Origin: Liolophura sinensis
Taxonomy: Eukaryota; Mollusca; Polyplacophora; Chitonida; Chitonidae
Reading direction: 5' to 3'
Length of the DNA: 64,000 nt
Assembly (NCBI RefSeq): GCF_032854445.1
Contig: NC_088296.1
Span: forward strand, 18,217,485 to 18,281,484
The first letter of the stretch is position 1; every line of letters begins with the position of its first letter. This document shows positions 43,775 to 57,100 of the stretch, in pieces. The notes beneath the pieces were generated by a model that did no database searches, was not told where the DNA came from, and saw only the letters and a list, made by a program, of their open reading frames with translations. The translations under genes were made by a program, and so were the position numbers.

Positions 43775-45195
43775 TTAGGGTACGTACAGATGAACACCTG
43801 GTGTGGTACAGGTACAGATAAACACCTGGTGTGGTACAGGTACAGATAAATACCTGGTGTGGTACAGGTACAGATAAACAAATCATTAAGGTATGGACAG
43901 ATGAACACCTGGTGTGGTACAGGTACAGATAAACACCTGGTGTGGTACAGGTACAGATAAACACCTGGCGTGGTACAGGTACAGATAAACAAATCATTAA
44001 GGTATGGACAGATGAACACCTGGTGTGGTACAGGTACAGATGAACACCTGGTGTGGTACAGGTACAGATAAACACCTGGTGTGGTACAGGTACAGATGAA
44101 CACCTGGTGTGGTACAGGTACAGATAAACACCTGGCGTGGTTCAGATAAACAAATCATTAAGGTACATACAGATGAACATCTGGTGTGGTACAGGTACAG
44201 ATAAACACCTGGTGTTGTACAGGTACAGATAAACAAATCATTAAGGTACATACAGATGAACACCTGGTGTCATACAGGTACAGATAAACACCTGGTGCTG
44301 TACAGGTACAGATAAACAAATCATTAAGGTACGTACAGATGAACATCTGGTGTGGTACAGGTACAGATAAACACCTGGCGTGGTTCAGATAAACAAATCA
44401 TTAAGGTACGTACAGATGAACACCTGGTGTGGTACAGGTACAGATAAACACCTGGCGTGGTTCAGATAAACAAATCATTAAGGTACATACAGATGAACAT
44501 CTGGTGTGGTACAGGTACAGATAAACACCTGGTGTGGTACAGGTACAGATAAACAAATCATTAAGGTACATACAGATGAACACCTGGTGTCATACAGGTA
44601 CAGATAAACACCTGGTGCTGTACAGGTACAGATAAACAAATCATTAAGGTACGTACAGATGAACATCTGGTGTGGTACAGGTACAGATGAACATCTGGTG
44701 TGATACAGGTAGAGATGAACATCTGGTGTGATACAGGTAGAGATAAACAAATCATTAAGGTACAATATCACAACTGCATGGAAAGAAATATACAGAGTAT
44801 GTGTGTAAAGGTACTGGTACAGATAAACACCTGGTGTAGTACAGGTACAGATAAACAGCTGGTGTGGTACAGGTACAGATAAACACCTGCTGTGGTACAG
44901 GTATGGATAAACACCTGCTGTGGTCCAGGTACGGATAAACACCTGGTGCGGAACAGGTACAGATAAACACCTGATGTGGTACAGGTACAGATAAACACCT
45001 GCTGTGGTACAGGTACAGATAAACACCTGCTGTGGTACAGGTACAAATAAAGACCTGGTGTGGTACAGGTACAGATAAACACCTGGTGTGGTACAGATAA
45101 ACACCTGGAGTGGTACAGGTGCAGATAAACACCTGGTGTGGTACAGCTCCTGATAAACACCTGGTGTGGCACAGCTCCTGATAAACATCTGGTGT
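43775..45195. repeat. 28 bp minisatellite with higher-order structure, about 50 units
   Basis: The basic unit is GTACAGATAAACACCTGGTG plus TGGTACAG. A spacer ATAAACAAATCATTAAGG with TACATACAGATGAAC recurs every few units between 43760 and 44765, giving a higher-order repeat; beyond 44810 the array is simple and more diverged. Confidence 0.95.
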
Positions 45196-45517
45196 GACCT
45201 CAGTTATACTGATGAAATATGTATCATAATGCGTACATAGCCATCCACTGCAATTATAGCATACTATAATAATGACTCCATTGCTCAACATTCAAATACA
45301 ATATGAGAAAGGTTGATGAACTAGCTGATAAATGTTTAAGCTGCTTAAGCCGTTTTTAAGCGGGTACGACAGTGGTCAGTTTCATCAGTGGTGAAACTCA
45401 AAATGTCTGCATGGAGTAAAACCCCTGGCCTTTGTCAAGTAACTGATTAACTTTCCCTTCGTATTTGATGCACACACAATTGCCATTCACCTATCTTGAT
45501 GTACATCACACATATGT

Positions 45518-45632
45518 ATTTATTTATTCATTTATTAGAGTGGTGTGTTTTACGTGGTGCTCAAGAATATTTCAGCGGCCAGCATTATGGTGTGAGGAAA
45601 CCAGGCAGAGCCCAAGGGAAACCCACAAACCA
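45518..45632 (-). mobile_element. SINE-A, 3' half
   Basis: TTATTTATTCATTTATTAG, GTGCTCAAGAATATTTCAG, core GGCCAGCATTATGGTGTG. Confidence 0.75.
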
Positions 45633-45654
45633 AATATACATGTATGTAAAGCAC

Positions 45655-45800
45655 TATCATAAATTCGCGACCCTTTCGCATCAGAAGAGGAAACTTTCAG
45701 TGCATATGAGGCATCTTTGAAATTTGATCTTGGGGACAAAACCACATTAGTTAGATTGGTCAATTTCAGAGAATAATTTTGTCAGCCTGCAGAGAATAAC
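45655..45800 (-). mobile_element. MITE-like element, family E, partial
   Basis: Antisense boxes: AAATTCGCGACCCTTTCGC, AACTTTCAGTGCATATGAG, GGGGACAAAACCACATTAG and TTGGTCAATTTCAGAG. Confidence 0.5.
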
Positions 45801-46473
45801 ACTGTTAGAATATACATGTATCTGAATCAAGAACACAATTCATGTGTCTGACATTTTAGCACTGACTTTTTCTTTTGAAATAGTAGAAACCGTTTTGGCA
45901 AAATTACGTCTTCAAAGAATATAATTTTTAGGATTAAAAGCTAGTATGCATATACAAAATATTCATAATCTTAGTACTGTATAAAATGAGATATAATAAT
46001 AACAAAACATTAATGGTTTATCTTAATATTAACAATTATAATAATACATGTAATAAAAAAATGTTACACACAATAGTAACAATAATTATAATAATACATG
46101 TAATAATAAAAAATTACATGCAATAATAATATAAACATTACTGTAGTATTTATACTAATAACAATAATACCAATAAATGTACACCTTAAAAATACTAAAT
46201 TTCACAGGTAGTCACTGAAAATGCAATACATTTGTGTGTACACTGACAGTGAACATAATAACGTATAGATCGCAAAAAGCCTGTTAGGCAACTTTTGTAG
46301 CTATCAATTTACCGATGCCTTGCCGTGTTCTGAAGGCACAAATGATTGACACCTATAGCTCTTTCCATCAGGAAGGTTCACACACATTCAGCTCCTCACT
46401 ATTCTCTGCTGTTTTCTTACTCAGGCACACCTGTTAGAGAAATTGTAATCCAAAATATTTGCCTAACATTAAG

Positions 46474-47145
46474 TTACCTTCTTTAAAGTTTTTCATCACT
46501 AGCTCACCTGTTGAACAATCATAACCATGATATAAGCAGTAAACCTTCAGTCCTGTCTGTTCCATTATATGCACGGCTCAAAATAAAGGCATTTTAGGAG
46601 TCAAATGCTTTTATATTTCTGGTAACGGTTCTACATAATAAAAAATTTCAGACAGGTCACATGATACTGTAGGACTTTTTTTACCTTTAGCATTAAAAGA
46701 GTTCAAACTCAAAATGCTCATATTAAATTACCTTCTTTAAAGTTTTTCATCACTAGCTCACCTGTTGAACAATCATAACCATGATATAAGCAGTAAACCT
46801 TCAGTCCTGCCTGTTCCATTATATGCACGGCTCAAAATAAAGGCATTTTAGGAGTCAAATGCTTTTATATTTGTGGTAACGGTTCTACATAATAAAAAAT
46901 TTCAGACAGGTCACATGATACTGTAGGACTTTTTTTACCTTTAGCATTAAAAGAGTTCAAACTCAAAATGCTCATATTAAGTTACCTTCTTTAAAGTTTT
47001 TCATCACTAGCTCACCTGTTGAACAATCATAACCATGATATAAAGCAGTAAACCTTCAGTCCTGTCTGTTCCATTATACGCACGACTCAAAATAAAGGCA
47101 TTTTAGGAGTCAAATGCTTTTATATTTCTGGTTACGGTTCTATAT
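46474..47145. repeat. 254 bp tandem repeat, 2.6 units
   Basis: Units begin at ACCTTCTTTAAAGTTTTTC (46476, 46730, 46984), are nearly identical and share a stretch with the 215 bp array at 48545. Confidence 0.95.
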
Positions 47146-47214
47146 AAATAGAACATGTGATGTTGTCGTACTACTACCATGTCCCAAGGAGCCTAATCGA
47201 GTATGCAATACCAG

Positions 47215-47416
47215 TACCCTAAATGACCTTAAATTTCATCTATGACTAACTAGCCCATATCTCCTGATTCTGAGAGTTCTGTTGATTTTATAAAGGTGTT
47301 TTGAGGTTTGATCGGAACATGAGATGATATTCTACCTGAAAAATGTAAGTTTCAACACCAAAAATACATACTTTGTCACATTTATTTGCCTCGAAAAATT
47401 TTAGGTCATTTAGCAT
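47215..47416 (+). mobile_element. MITE-like element, family F, complete
   Basis: Inverted ends CCCTAAATGACCTTAAATTT and AAATTTTAGGTCATTTAG; about 200 bp; internal CTGATTCTGAGAGTTCTG and ACATTTATTTGCCTCG. Confidence 0.65.
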
Positions 47417-48053
47417 CGACAAGCCATTTTAGGGACACTTCAAGGTATGTGCGTCTCTCTACAGTGTTTGCTTCTTTCTAACTCTGATACTTGTTTTTAG
47501 TTTGTACAGAGCACAGAGTTGAATGCATATTATTATGGGCGCTGGCATTCATCTTAGATCACGGAATTTCGTCCTGTTCATACCTATAACATCCTCTCAT
47601 ATAAGGCTAGTCGCTTATCAAGTTTGAAAGCGATACCATAAGCTGTTTTCAAGATATCGTATTCACAGCTTGGACACATGAATGAAATTATAATATATGA
47701 CCCACAACAGCCATCTTGACAAAACAGAAATCCATTCATCATCTTATAAACAATGGCAAGGCACTGCCTCAGTTTGAAAGAGATCCTTTGATTCATTTGC
47801 AAGATATTGTGTTCAGTAATAATGATGACAAACAAGGGTAAGGACGTACGGACAGACAGACAAACAGCAACGCTTTTAAAGTCTACCTTCCACTTTCATA
47901 TTGAGAAACAAAAAATACAGTGTATAAGTAAAAGAAATATGTAATGTTTTGGATATTATTCATTGTAGTCTTAACTCCCACGCACATTTCAGTATTTGAT
48001 TTTTTTGCAACAAGATGAGGAAAAAGAAAACTTCTTCTTCGTTGGTTTCACTT

Positions 48054-48187
48054 TCAGTTTTCACCATGACCAGAGTCGACCTCATAGATGACATTGAGAC
48101 CAATGTCCGTCAGTGGTTTCTCTACTTTGGCCAACACACGTTTATCCATTTCTGGTGTGAAGAAATTTTTCCAGTCACCAACTTTTC
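48054..48187 (-). CDS. Sulfotransferase exon 6 (C-terminus)
   Basis: GKVGDWKNFFTPEMDKRV and the tail IGLNVIYEVDSGHGEN, stop TGA at 48056-48054; acceptor TGTCTTCTAG. KVGDWKN is the conserved PAPS-binding C-terminal motif. Confidence 0.95.
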
Positions 48188-51100
48188 CTAGAAGACAAGA
48201 AGCCAATTGTTTTAATATACTTTTTTATCGATATGGTTTTAGAGGTATTCCACCTCAACCTCATACTGAGAATAACAATTAAGTAAGATCGTACAGAAGT
48301 ATGGAGTGAAATCTGCTTCAAAATTCCTGCAACTTGTTATTTCTTCCTGTGACGTAAGTATTGGTTTTTGAAGCAATGAGTTTCACATCTCATAATTTCA
48401 CATCCACCAATATGCTTTGAACAACACATGATCGACGGATTATTTTACCCCAAACATCAAACAATTCAACTACGGTTAAACTAAAAGTGAAAATTTTACC
48501 CCAAAATTTCAGACTGTAGAACTTGAAGTACTTTTTTCCTAAATGTTGCAAGGACATGTCGAGAAAGAAAAGTTCCTGTCACTGAATTGTGTCGTCCAAG
48601 ATAGAAAATTTGAACAAAAATAGTTCCACATTATTGACTGGTCGAATGGCACAATAGGGCTTTTTCTACCTTTAACGACAAAATAGGTCAAACTGGAAAA
48701 CCTTTATAGATCAATTATTTTACCTCCGTCACAGTCAAGAGGAGTAAATATGTTGCAACGTTGCAAGGACATGTCGAGAAAGAAAAGTTGCTGTCACTGA
48801 ACTGTGTCGTCCAAGATAGAAAATTTGAACAAAAACAGTTCCACATTATTGATTGGTCGAATGGCACAATAGGGCTTTTTCTACCTTTAGCAACAAAATA
48901 GGTCGAACTGGAAAACCTTTGTAGATCAATTATTTTACCTCCGTCACAGTCATGAGGAGTAAATATGTTGCAACGTTGCAAGGACATGTCGAGAAAGAAA
49001 AGTTGCTGTCACTGAACTGTGTTGTCCAAGATAGTAAATTTGAACAAAAACAGTTCCACATTATTGATTGGTGGAATGGCACAATAGGGCTTTTTCTACC
49101 TTTAGCAACAAAATAGGTCGAACTGGAAAACCTTTGTAGATCAATTATTTTACCTCCGTCACAGTCATGAGGAGTAAATAGGCCTATGTTGCAACGTTGC
49201 AAGGACATGTCGAGAAAGAAAAGTTGCTGTCACTGAACTGTGTCGTCCAAGATAGAAAATTTGAACAAAAATAGTTCCACATTATTGACTGGTCAAATGG
49301 CACAATAGGGCTTTTTCTACCTTTAGCAACAAAATAGGTCAAACTGGAAAACCTTTATAGATCAATTATTTTACCTCCATCACAGTTATGAATAAATATG
49401 TAGAGCGAACCTTTCCTGATGAATCCCGTCCCGATGTTGTTGGTGAAGCCGCGATCATCCCACCATCTGTAGTTCACCTTGTCGTTCTTCTTCATGCTGT
49501 CAAACGAGCAGTGATCAACGATCGTTGCTACCTGCTCGCGGCTTAATGGTTTGTTCAGGAATTTTGCAATCTTCTCCACTTCATGTGATAAATTCTGAAC
49601 CAAAATGCAGACGGCAAAAATACAATGTAAGTGGGTTTTTTTCTGAAATTAATGACATGTAAAAAGAACAATATCTTAAGGAAGGGAATGCATAGAATTC
49701 ATATTCAATGCTCAATATGAAAAAAATTTATTATGCATGAATCACTTAATCTGATGGGGCCACAATACGAATCCGCAAGCACAAAATTTTAGCAAAATTG
49801 GACAATGTTTGAAGCCGTTAACTATTTCACGGAAACCATGCAATGACCCATCACAGGGATGAGACAGACACTGGGATGAAAAACAGGAAATTACATGAAC
49901 TTATCACACTCGTAATTTTGACATTTTCAGCATTTCTGAATTGAATTCTGAACATTTTTTCTGTATTTTTTGTATAAATAATGCGTGCTGCCTCCAAAAA
50001 AGTGGACAACTATCATGCCTGCAATCTGCATCAATGAAATCTCATGCCTGCAATCAGCATCAATGAAATCTCATGCCTGCAATCAGCATCAATGAAAACC
50101 TTATTAGAATGCAAAACTTACCCTCAAAACCAGCTGCTTTTCAAACTTCATTTAAAGTTAAATAAACATGGACTTACACTCAAAAATTTATCAATCTCAG
50201 AAAATATTTGCCAGAAACCAATAACTGGTCAGAATCAACGAAATTGCTGAATAGAGAAAACTAATGCACGGATCAGATCCAGCTGGTATTTGAACTTGCT
50301 CTGATTGAGCTCTCACACAGTCGTGATGGTATTAAATTGGCCCTGATTGTGAGGCAGTTATGTACTGTACACTAATCAATGAGAATCACAGAATTACTTC
50401 ACTTGCTCATGTATATATGCAAACTCATGCAGTTTGTACACAACTGCGCTATGCTATTGATCTGAGGTTCTACAAAACTAACCTGCACAGTAAGCATCAA
50501 AATCAGACAAAGTTTGTCGGCAATTTAATACTTACTGACCTCAAATCAAAGCGAGATAAACTGACAGGCACATGGTTTGTCTAGATTATAAGGTTCAGCT
50601 ATCGCCAGAGACAGGTATCTTTCACTTTCGCCGTGTTTGCTGAAGTGTGACAAAAAAAGGAATGCCCCTACCGTCGCTAAATCCTCATAAGTGACGAACA
50701 AAATGTTTTCATCATTTCGTCTCTTCCAGAATTCCCTGACGTGATCAACCCATGGTGAGAACAACACTGAAACAATACACACACAAATGTCAACACCACA
50801 CAAATAGGGTGCGTGGTTAAATACTGCACCTAAATAATAGGCCTACATCACGTACATGAAATTGAGAAGTTCTGATTGGAAGGCAGCTTGAGGGAGGCTT
50901 GAGTGCTATGAGGAAGCATGCATTCTGATTGGCTGTCAGTGTTATGGCTGGAAAAAAAAAAACGTTTAGTATTTGCACAAGAAAATTAACCTACCGACCT
51001 TTAGCAAATGTTTGGCAAAGTCTCCCACATGTGTCACACACTACATGAAGTGATGAGACAAATCTTACTTTTGTCCTGCAGGAACAGCTCACTGAATTCC

Positions 51101-54100
51101 ATGCAACTGCCTTGGTACCCAGCTCGAAAGTTCCTCCACAGGTGATAGCCGGAGACAATCACATCCTTAGGATTCCTCATCACATAGATTATCTAAAACA
51201 GGCAGTAGACAGTCATACGCAAGTGGGGAAATTAATATTACACAAATGGGGAAATCGTACACAAATGAAGAAAATCATACACAAATGAAGGCAATCTTAA
51301 ACAAATAGGGAAATCATACACAAATGAAGGAATACACAAATGAAGGAAATCATTCACAAATGGGGAAATCATACACAAATGGGGAAATTATACATAAATA
51401 GGGTGGAGAAACCACCCACACATGGGGAAATCATACATAAATGAAGTAAATCATACACAAATGGGGAAATCATACACAAATGGGGAAATTATACATAAAT
51501 AGGGTTGAGAAGCCACACACACAAATGGGGAAATCATACACAAATGGGGTGGGGAACCACACACAAATGGGGAAATCATACACAAATGGTAAAATCATAT
51601 GCAAATTGAGAAATCATAAACAACTGGGGAAACTGTACACAAATAGGGTGAAGAAACCACACACAAACAGGGTGAAGAAACCACACACAAATGGGGTGGG
51701 GGAATCACACACAAATGGGGAAATCATGCACAAACGGGAAATCATACACCAATAGGGTGGGGAACCACACATAAATGGGGAAATCATACACAAATGGTAA
51801 AATCAGATGCAAATTGGGAAATCATAAACAACTGGGGAAACCATACACAAATAAGGTGAAGAAACCATACACAAATTGAGAAAATCTTACACACATGGCT
51901 GAGTCAATATGTCATAGATGAAACACAATCATTGGTTGATCATACATAACTGAAGAAAGCATACACAAATGGAAAATTATAGAGAAATAGAAAAATCATA
52001 CACAAATGAAAATTGTACACAACCCATACTTAAATTTTTTCACTTCTACAACCGTGGTCAGTATCATAAGTGTCAAACGAATTAACCACCATGTGGCCCT
52101 GAACAAACCATCAATCTGTGGCCAGCATTATTTCACCTGTAGAGTGAACAAAAGTGTATAGACAGATACATGTCAATTTATTGAAAGGCCTTGCAGTGAT
52201 GTCTCATGGATTTAGTGTAGCGGATAGGTACCTGACACACGGTGACATGTTAGATTTTACATGTCAGATAAAAAGGCAATATCTGCATTTAAATATGTGT
52301 TACTTATATAGATAGCTCCCTCCATAATCAAGGCATGATTGCCTGTTACAGCCACCCAGCACTTCATAAACCATTTAATCATGGAACAGAAAGACTTCAA
52401 AAACTATCTAATCATGGAACAGAAAAACTTCATAACTATTTAATCATGAAACAGAAAAACTTCAGAAACCATCTCCAGTGTATAATCACAAAACAGAGAC
52501 TCCATAAGCTATCTAATTATGGAACAGAAAGACTTCACAAACTATCTAATCCTGGAACAGAAAAACTTCATAAACCATCTACAGTGTATAATCACAGAAT
52601 AGAAAGACTTCAGAAACCATATAATCATAGAGCAGAAAGACTTCTTGAACAATCTAATCATGGAACGGAAAGACTTCGTAAACTATCTACTCATGGAACA
52701 GAAAAACTTCAGAAATCATCTACAGTGTATGATTACAAAACAGAAAAAACTTCATAAACTATCTAATCATGGAAGAGAATAACTTCATAACCATCTAATC
52801 ATGGAACAGAAAAACTTCAGAAACCATCTACAGTGTATAATCACAAAACAGAAAAACTTCATAACAGAAGACTTCATAAACCATATAATCAAAGAGCAGA
52901 AAGACTTCATAAACACGATAAACCATCTAATCATGGAACAGAAAAACTTCAGAAACCATATAATCATGGAGCAGAAAGACTTCATAAACATGGTAAACCA
53001 TCTAATCATGGAAGAGAAAAACGTCAGAAACCATATCATTATGGAACAGAAAGACTTCATAAACATGATAAACCATCTAATCATGGAAGAGAAAAACTTC
53101 AGAAACCATCTAATCATGGAACACAAAGGCTTCATAAACCACCTAATCATGAAACAGAAAGACTTCAGAAACCATCTTATCATGGAACAGGAAGACTTCA
53201 TAAACATTTAATCACACAACAGAAAAACTTTAGAAACCATCTAATCATGGAACAGAAAGACTCATAAACTATCTAATCATGGAACAGAAAGACTTCACAA
53301 ACTATCTAATAATCTAATCATGGAACAGAAAAACTTCATAAACCATACATGTATAATGATAGAGCAGAGAGACTTCTTGAACCATCTCAAACTATCTAAT
53401 CATGGAACAGAAACTATCTAATCATGGAACAGAAAAACTTCACAACCATCTACTCATGGAACAGAAAAACTTCATAAACCTTCTAATCATGGAACAGAAA
53501 GACTTCATAAACTATCTAATCATGGGACAGAAAAACTTCATAAACCATCCAATCATGGAACAGAAAAGACTACATGTACATGTACCTACCCTAAACTTTT
53601 CAACCTTTTCAACCTCCTCTGTAAACAATATTTTGAAACATTCTTGGAGAACAAACAATAAGGGGTAGAGAAATAACTGACACAGTTTTTTGAGGCTTCC
53701 ATCTTTAGTGACACAAAAAAATCATTTTAGCATCATTTTCATTAGAATTGTATGCATAAATTTCAGTTCAAAAAGTGCTTTAGAGGTCAAAAAGGTTGAA
53801 GATCGATCTACATATGTACATGTACATCTAGTCCCTGTCCACCCTTGGTACTTATTTGCATACCTTTGGCTTCTGCTCGTGAACACTAGGGGGCAGCAAG
53901 CGGTAGGGCAGGTGGGTTTTGATGAAGCGCGGCGACTCCATGGCGTTCAGAGCATCAACTTTACTTTCTGGATCTTCCAAATAGGGGAAGCGGTCTTCCA
54001 TGTTTCTGGAATTGGCCTTGCTCACATCTGCTTCGTTACTAATCAGGTAAACAACTTCCTGTGTCCATGTGGTACCTGTGTGTATGACTGACAGAGTGAT

Positions 54101-57100
54101 CATTGATCTCTCGACTTTGGTTAATTTACTGGTTGAGTGAGTGCGTGCGGTTTAACGTTTTTAAACGTACTTAAAAAATTTTCAGTCATATGACGACGAA
54201 AGACTCCTTAGAGTGCATGTAATGTGCCTCCTTGGTGTTGCAGGACAGATTTCCACTGCTCTTTTATCTAGTGCTGCTTCACTGAGATGCCTTACCAAAG
54301 GCAAGTAAGCCACCCTGTCCAAGCCATATACTGATACTGGTCAACAAGTCATTGCACTATCCCCTTCATGCTGAGCGCCCCCACGAGGAAGTTACAACTT
54401 GCCCTTTTAAGGTCTTAGATGTGACTCAACCCAGGAATAACCCTGGACCTACCGCTCCCGAAGCGGATTCTCTACCAACTGTGCTATCGGGGCCCTTGAA
54501 TTTACTGGGTTGAATATTATAATAAGATATGATACATGTAAATTGGCTTCAGTTATCAGTCAGCACAATCGTTATGTAAATTGGCTTCAGTTATCAGTCA
54601 GAACAATTGTGATGTAAAATGGCTTCAGTTATCAGTCAGGACAAGTGTGATGTAAAATGGCTTCAGTTATCAGTCAGCACAGTTGTGATGTAAAGTGGCT
54701 TCAGTTATCAGTCAGCACAATCGTGATGTAAAGTGGCTTCCGTTATCCGTCAGCACAACTGTGATGTAAAGTGGCTTCAGTTATCAGTCAGCACAATTGT
54801 GATGTAAAGTGGCTTTAGTTATCAGTCAGCACAATTGTGATGTAAAGTGGCTTCAGTTATCAGTCAGCACAATCGTGATGTAAAGTGGCTTCAGTTATCA
54901 GTCAGCACAATTGTGATGTAAAGTGGCTTCAGTTATCAGTCAGCACAAGTGTGATGTAAAGTGGCTTCAGTTATCAGTCAGGACAATTGTGATGTGAAGT
55001 GGCTTCAGTTATCACTCAGCACAATTGTGATGTAAAGTGGCTTCAATTATCAGTCAGCACAATTGTGATGTAAAATGGCTTCAGTTATCAGTCAGGACAA
55101 TTGTGATGTAAAGTGGCTTCAGTTATCAGTCAGCACAATTGTGATGTAAAGTGGCTTCAGTTATTTCTTAGCACAATCGTGCAGCTTTTATTTATTTATA
55201 CATTTACTTGATTGTTGTTTAATGCCATACTGAAGGATTTTTCACTTTTACCATGGCCGTCAGCTTTACAGATGATGAATACTGGGCATAAACAACCTTT
55301 GGCAAGTTACTGATGAACTTTCCCACTTATGAAGTACAGATATGTATAGATATGCACACCATCTTGATGGAAGAACAATACATGGACTTCACCAATGGAT
55401 GTTAGACTACACAAATGCATGTAGTTACACATCCGCTTATTATCACCGTGGTGACCCCACGAGCGGTGAGAGCTCGGTAATCTACAAATTCCCTTCTAAA
55501 TAAACCAGCTGAACAAGTTAGCGTATGCGATGGAGTACTAGCTGCTTGTTGGTTTTGCAGATTGGTTTTGACCTGTCTGATCTAGTAAAACATAAATCAT
55601 TATTAATTCTACCTGAAGTCTCTGAAGCTTATGTAAATCTTAATTGTGTCCTCTCAATACTGTCCCATACCAAAACTTACCTCATCTGGAGAAACTGATG
55701 ACAAAAACATCATCCATTCCCGCCTTACAGTCCTCTGATCTCTCAATACTGTCAAATACCAAAACTTACCTCATCTGGGGAAACTGATGACAAAAACATC
55801 ATCCATTCCCGCCTCAAAGTCCTCTGATCTCTCGATACTGTCCAATACCAAAACTTACCTCATCTGGAGAAACTGATGACAAAAACATCATCCATTCCCG
55901 CCTCAAAGTCCTCTGATCTCTCAATACTGTCCAATACCAAAACTTACCTGATCTGGAGAAACTGATGACAAAAACATCATCCATTCCCGCCTCAAAGTCC
56001 TCTGATCTCTCAATACTGTCCAATACCAAAACTTACCTCATCTGGGGAAACTGATGACACAAACATCATCCATTCCCGCCTCAAAGTCCTCTGATCTCTC
56101 AATACTGTCCAATACCAAAACTTACCTCATCTGGAGAAACTGATGACAAAAACATCATCCATTCCCGCCTCAAAGTCCTCTGATCTCTCAATACTGTCAA
56201 ATACCAAAACTTACCTCATCTGGGGAAACTGATGACAAAAACATCATCCATTCCTGCCTCAAATTCCTCTGATCTCTCAATACTGTCCAATACCAAAACT
56301 TACCTCATCTGGAGAAACTGATGACAAAAACATCATCCATTCCCGCCTCAAAGTCCTCTGATCTCTCAATACTGTCCAATACCAAAACTTACCTGATCTG
56401 GGGAAACTGATGACAAAAACATCATCCATTCCCGCCTCAAAGTCCTCTGATCTCTCAATACTGTCCAATACCAAAACTTACCTGATCTGGGGAAACTGAT
56501 GACAAAAACATCATCCATTCCCGCCTCAAAGTCCTCTGATCTCTCAATACTGTCCAATACCAAAACTTACCTGATCTGGGGAAACTGATGACAAAAACAT
56601 CATCCATTCCCGCCTCAAAGTCCTCTGATCTCTCAATACTGTCCAATACCAAAACTTACCTCATCTGGAGAAACTGATGACAAAAACATCATCCATTCCC
56701 GCCTCAAAGTCCTCTGATCTCTCAATACTGTCCAATACCAAAACTTACCTGATCTGGAGAAACTGATGACAAAAACATCATCCATTCCCGCCTCAAAGTC
56801 CTCTGATCTCTCAATACTGTCCAATACCAAAACTTACCTCATCTGGGGAAACTGATGACACAAACATCATCCATTCCCGCCTCAAAGTCCTCTGATCTCT
56901 CAATACTGTCCAATACCAAAACTTACCTGATCTGGAGAAACTGATGACTCAAACATCATCCATTCCCGCCTCAAAGTCCTCTGATCTCTCAATACTGTCC
57001 AATACCAAAACTTACCTCATCTGGAGAAACTGATGACAAAAACATCATCCATTCCCGCCTCAAAGTCCTCTGATCTCTCGATACTGTCCAATACCAAAAC

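Larger units (their letters stand above)
39096..48053. other. Intergenic region
   Basis: No coding exon recognised on either strand. Contents: MITE-like elements, TA microsatellites, SINE-A copies, two dense minisatellites (43315-45195) and a 254 bp tandem repeat. 45800-46450 is AT-rich with no structure seen. Confidence 0.6.

Noticed and set aside
43775-45195. CRISPR-like regularly spaced direct repeats
   Set aside because: The 'spacers' are as conserved as the repeats, the genome is eukaryotic and no cas genes exist; these are minisatellites.
43252-45291. Frames rich in ICTCTTPGVYLYLYHTR and similar
   Set aside because: They arise from the 72 bp and 28 bp arrays; composition and strand symmetry show no coding signal.
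52335-53267. Frames of 134-144 codons with HKPSNHGTERLQ-type repeats
   Set aside because: 33 bp minisatellite in a sulfotransferase intron, open in several frames.
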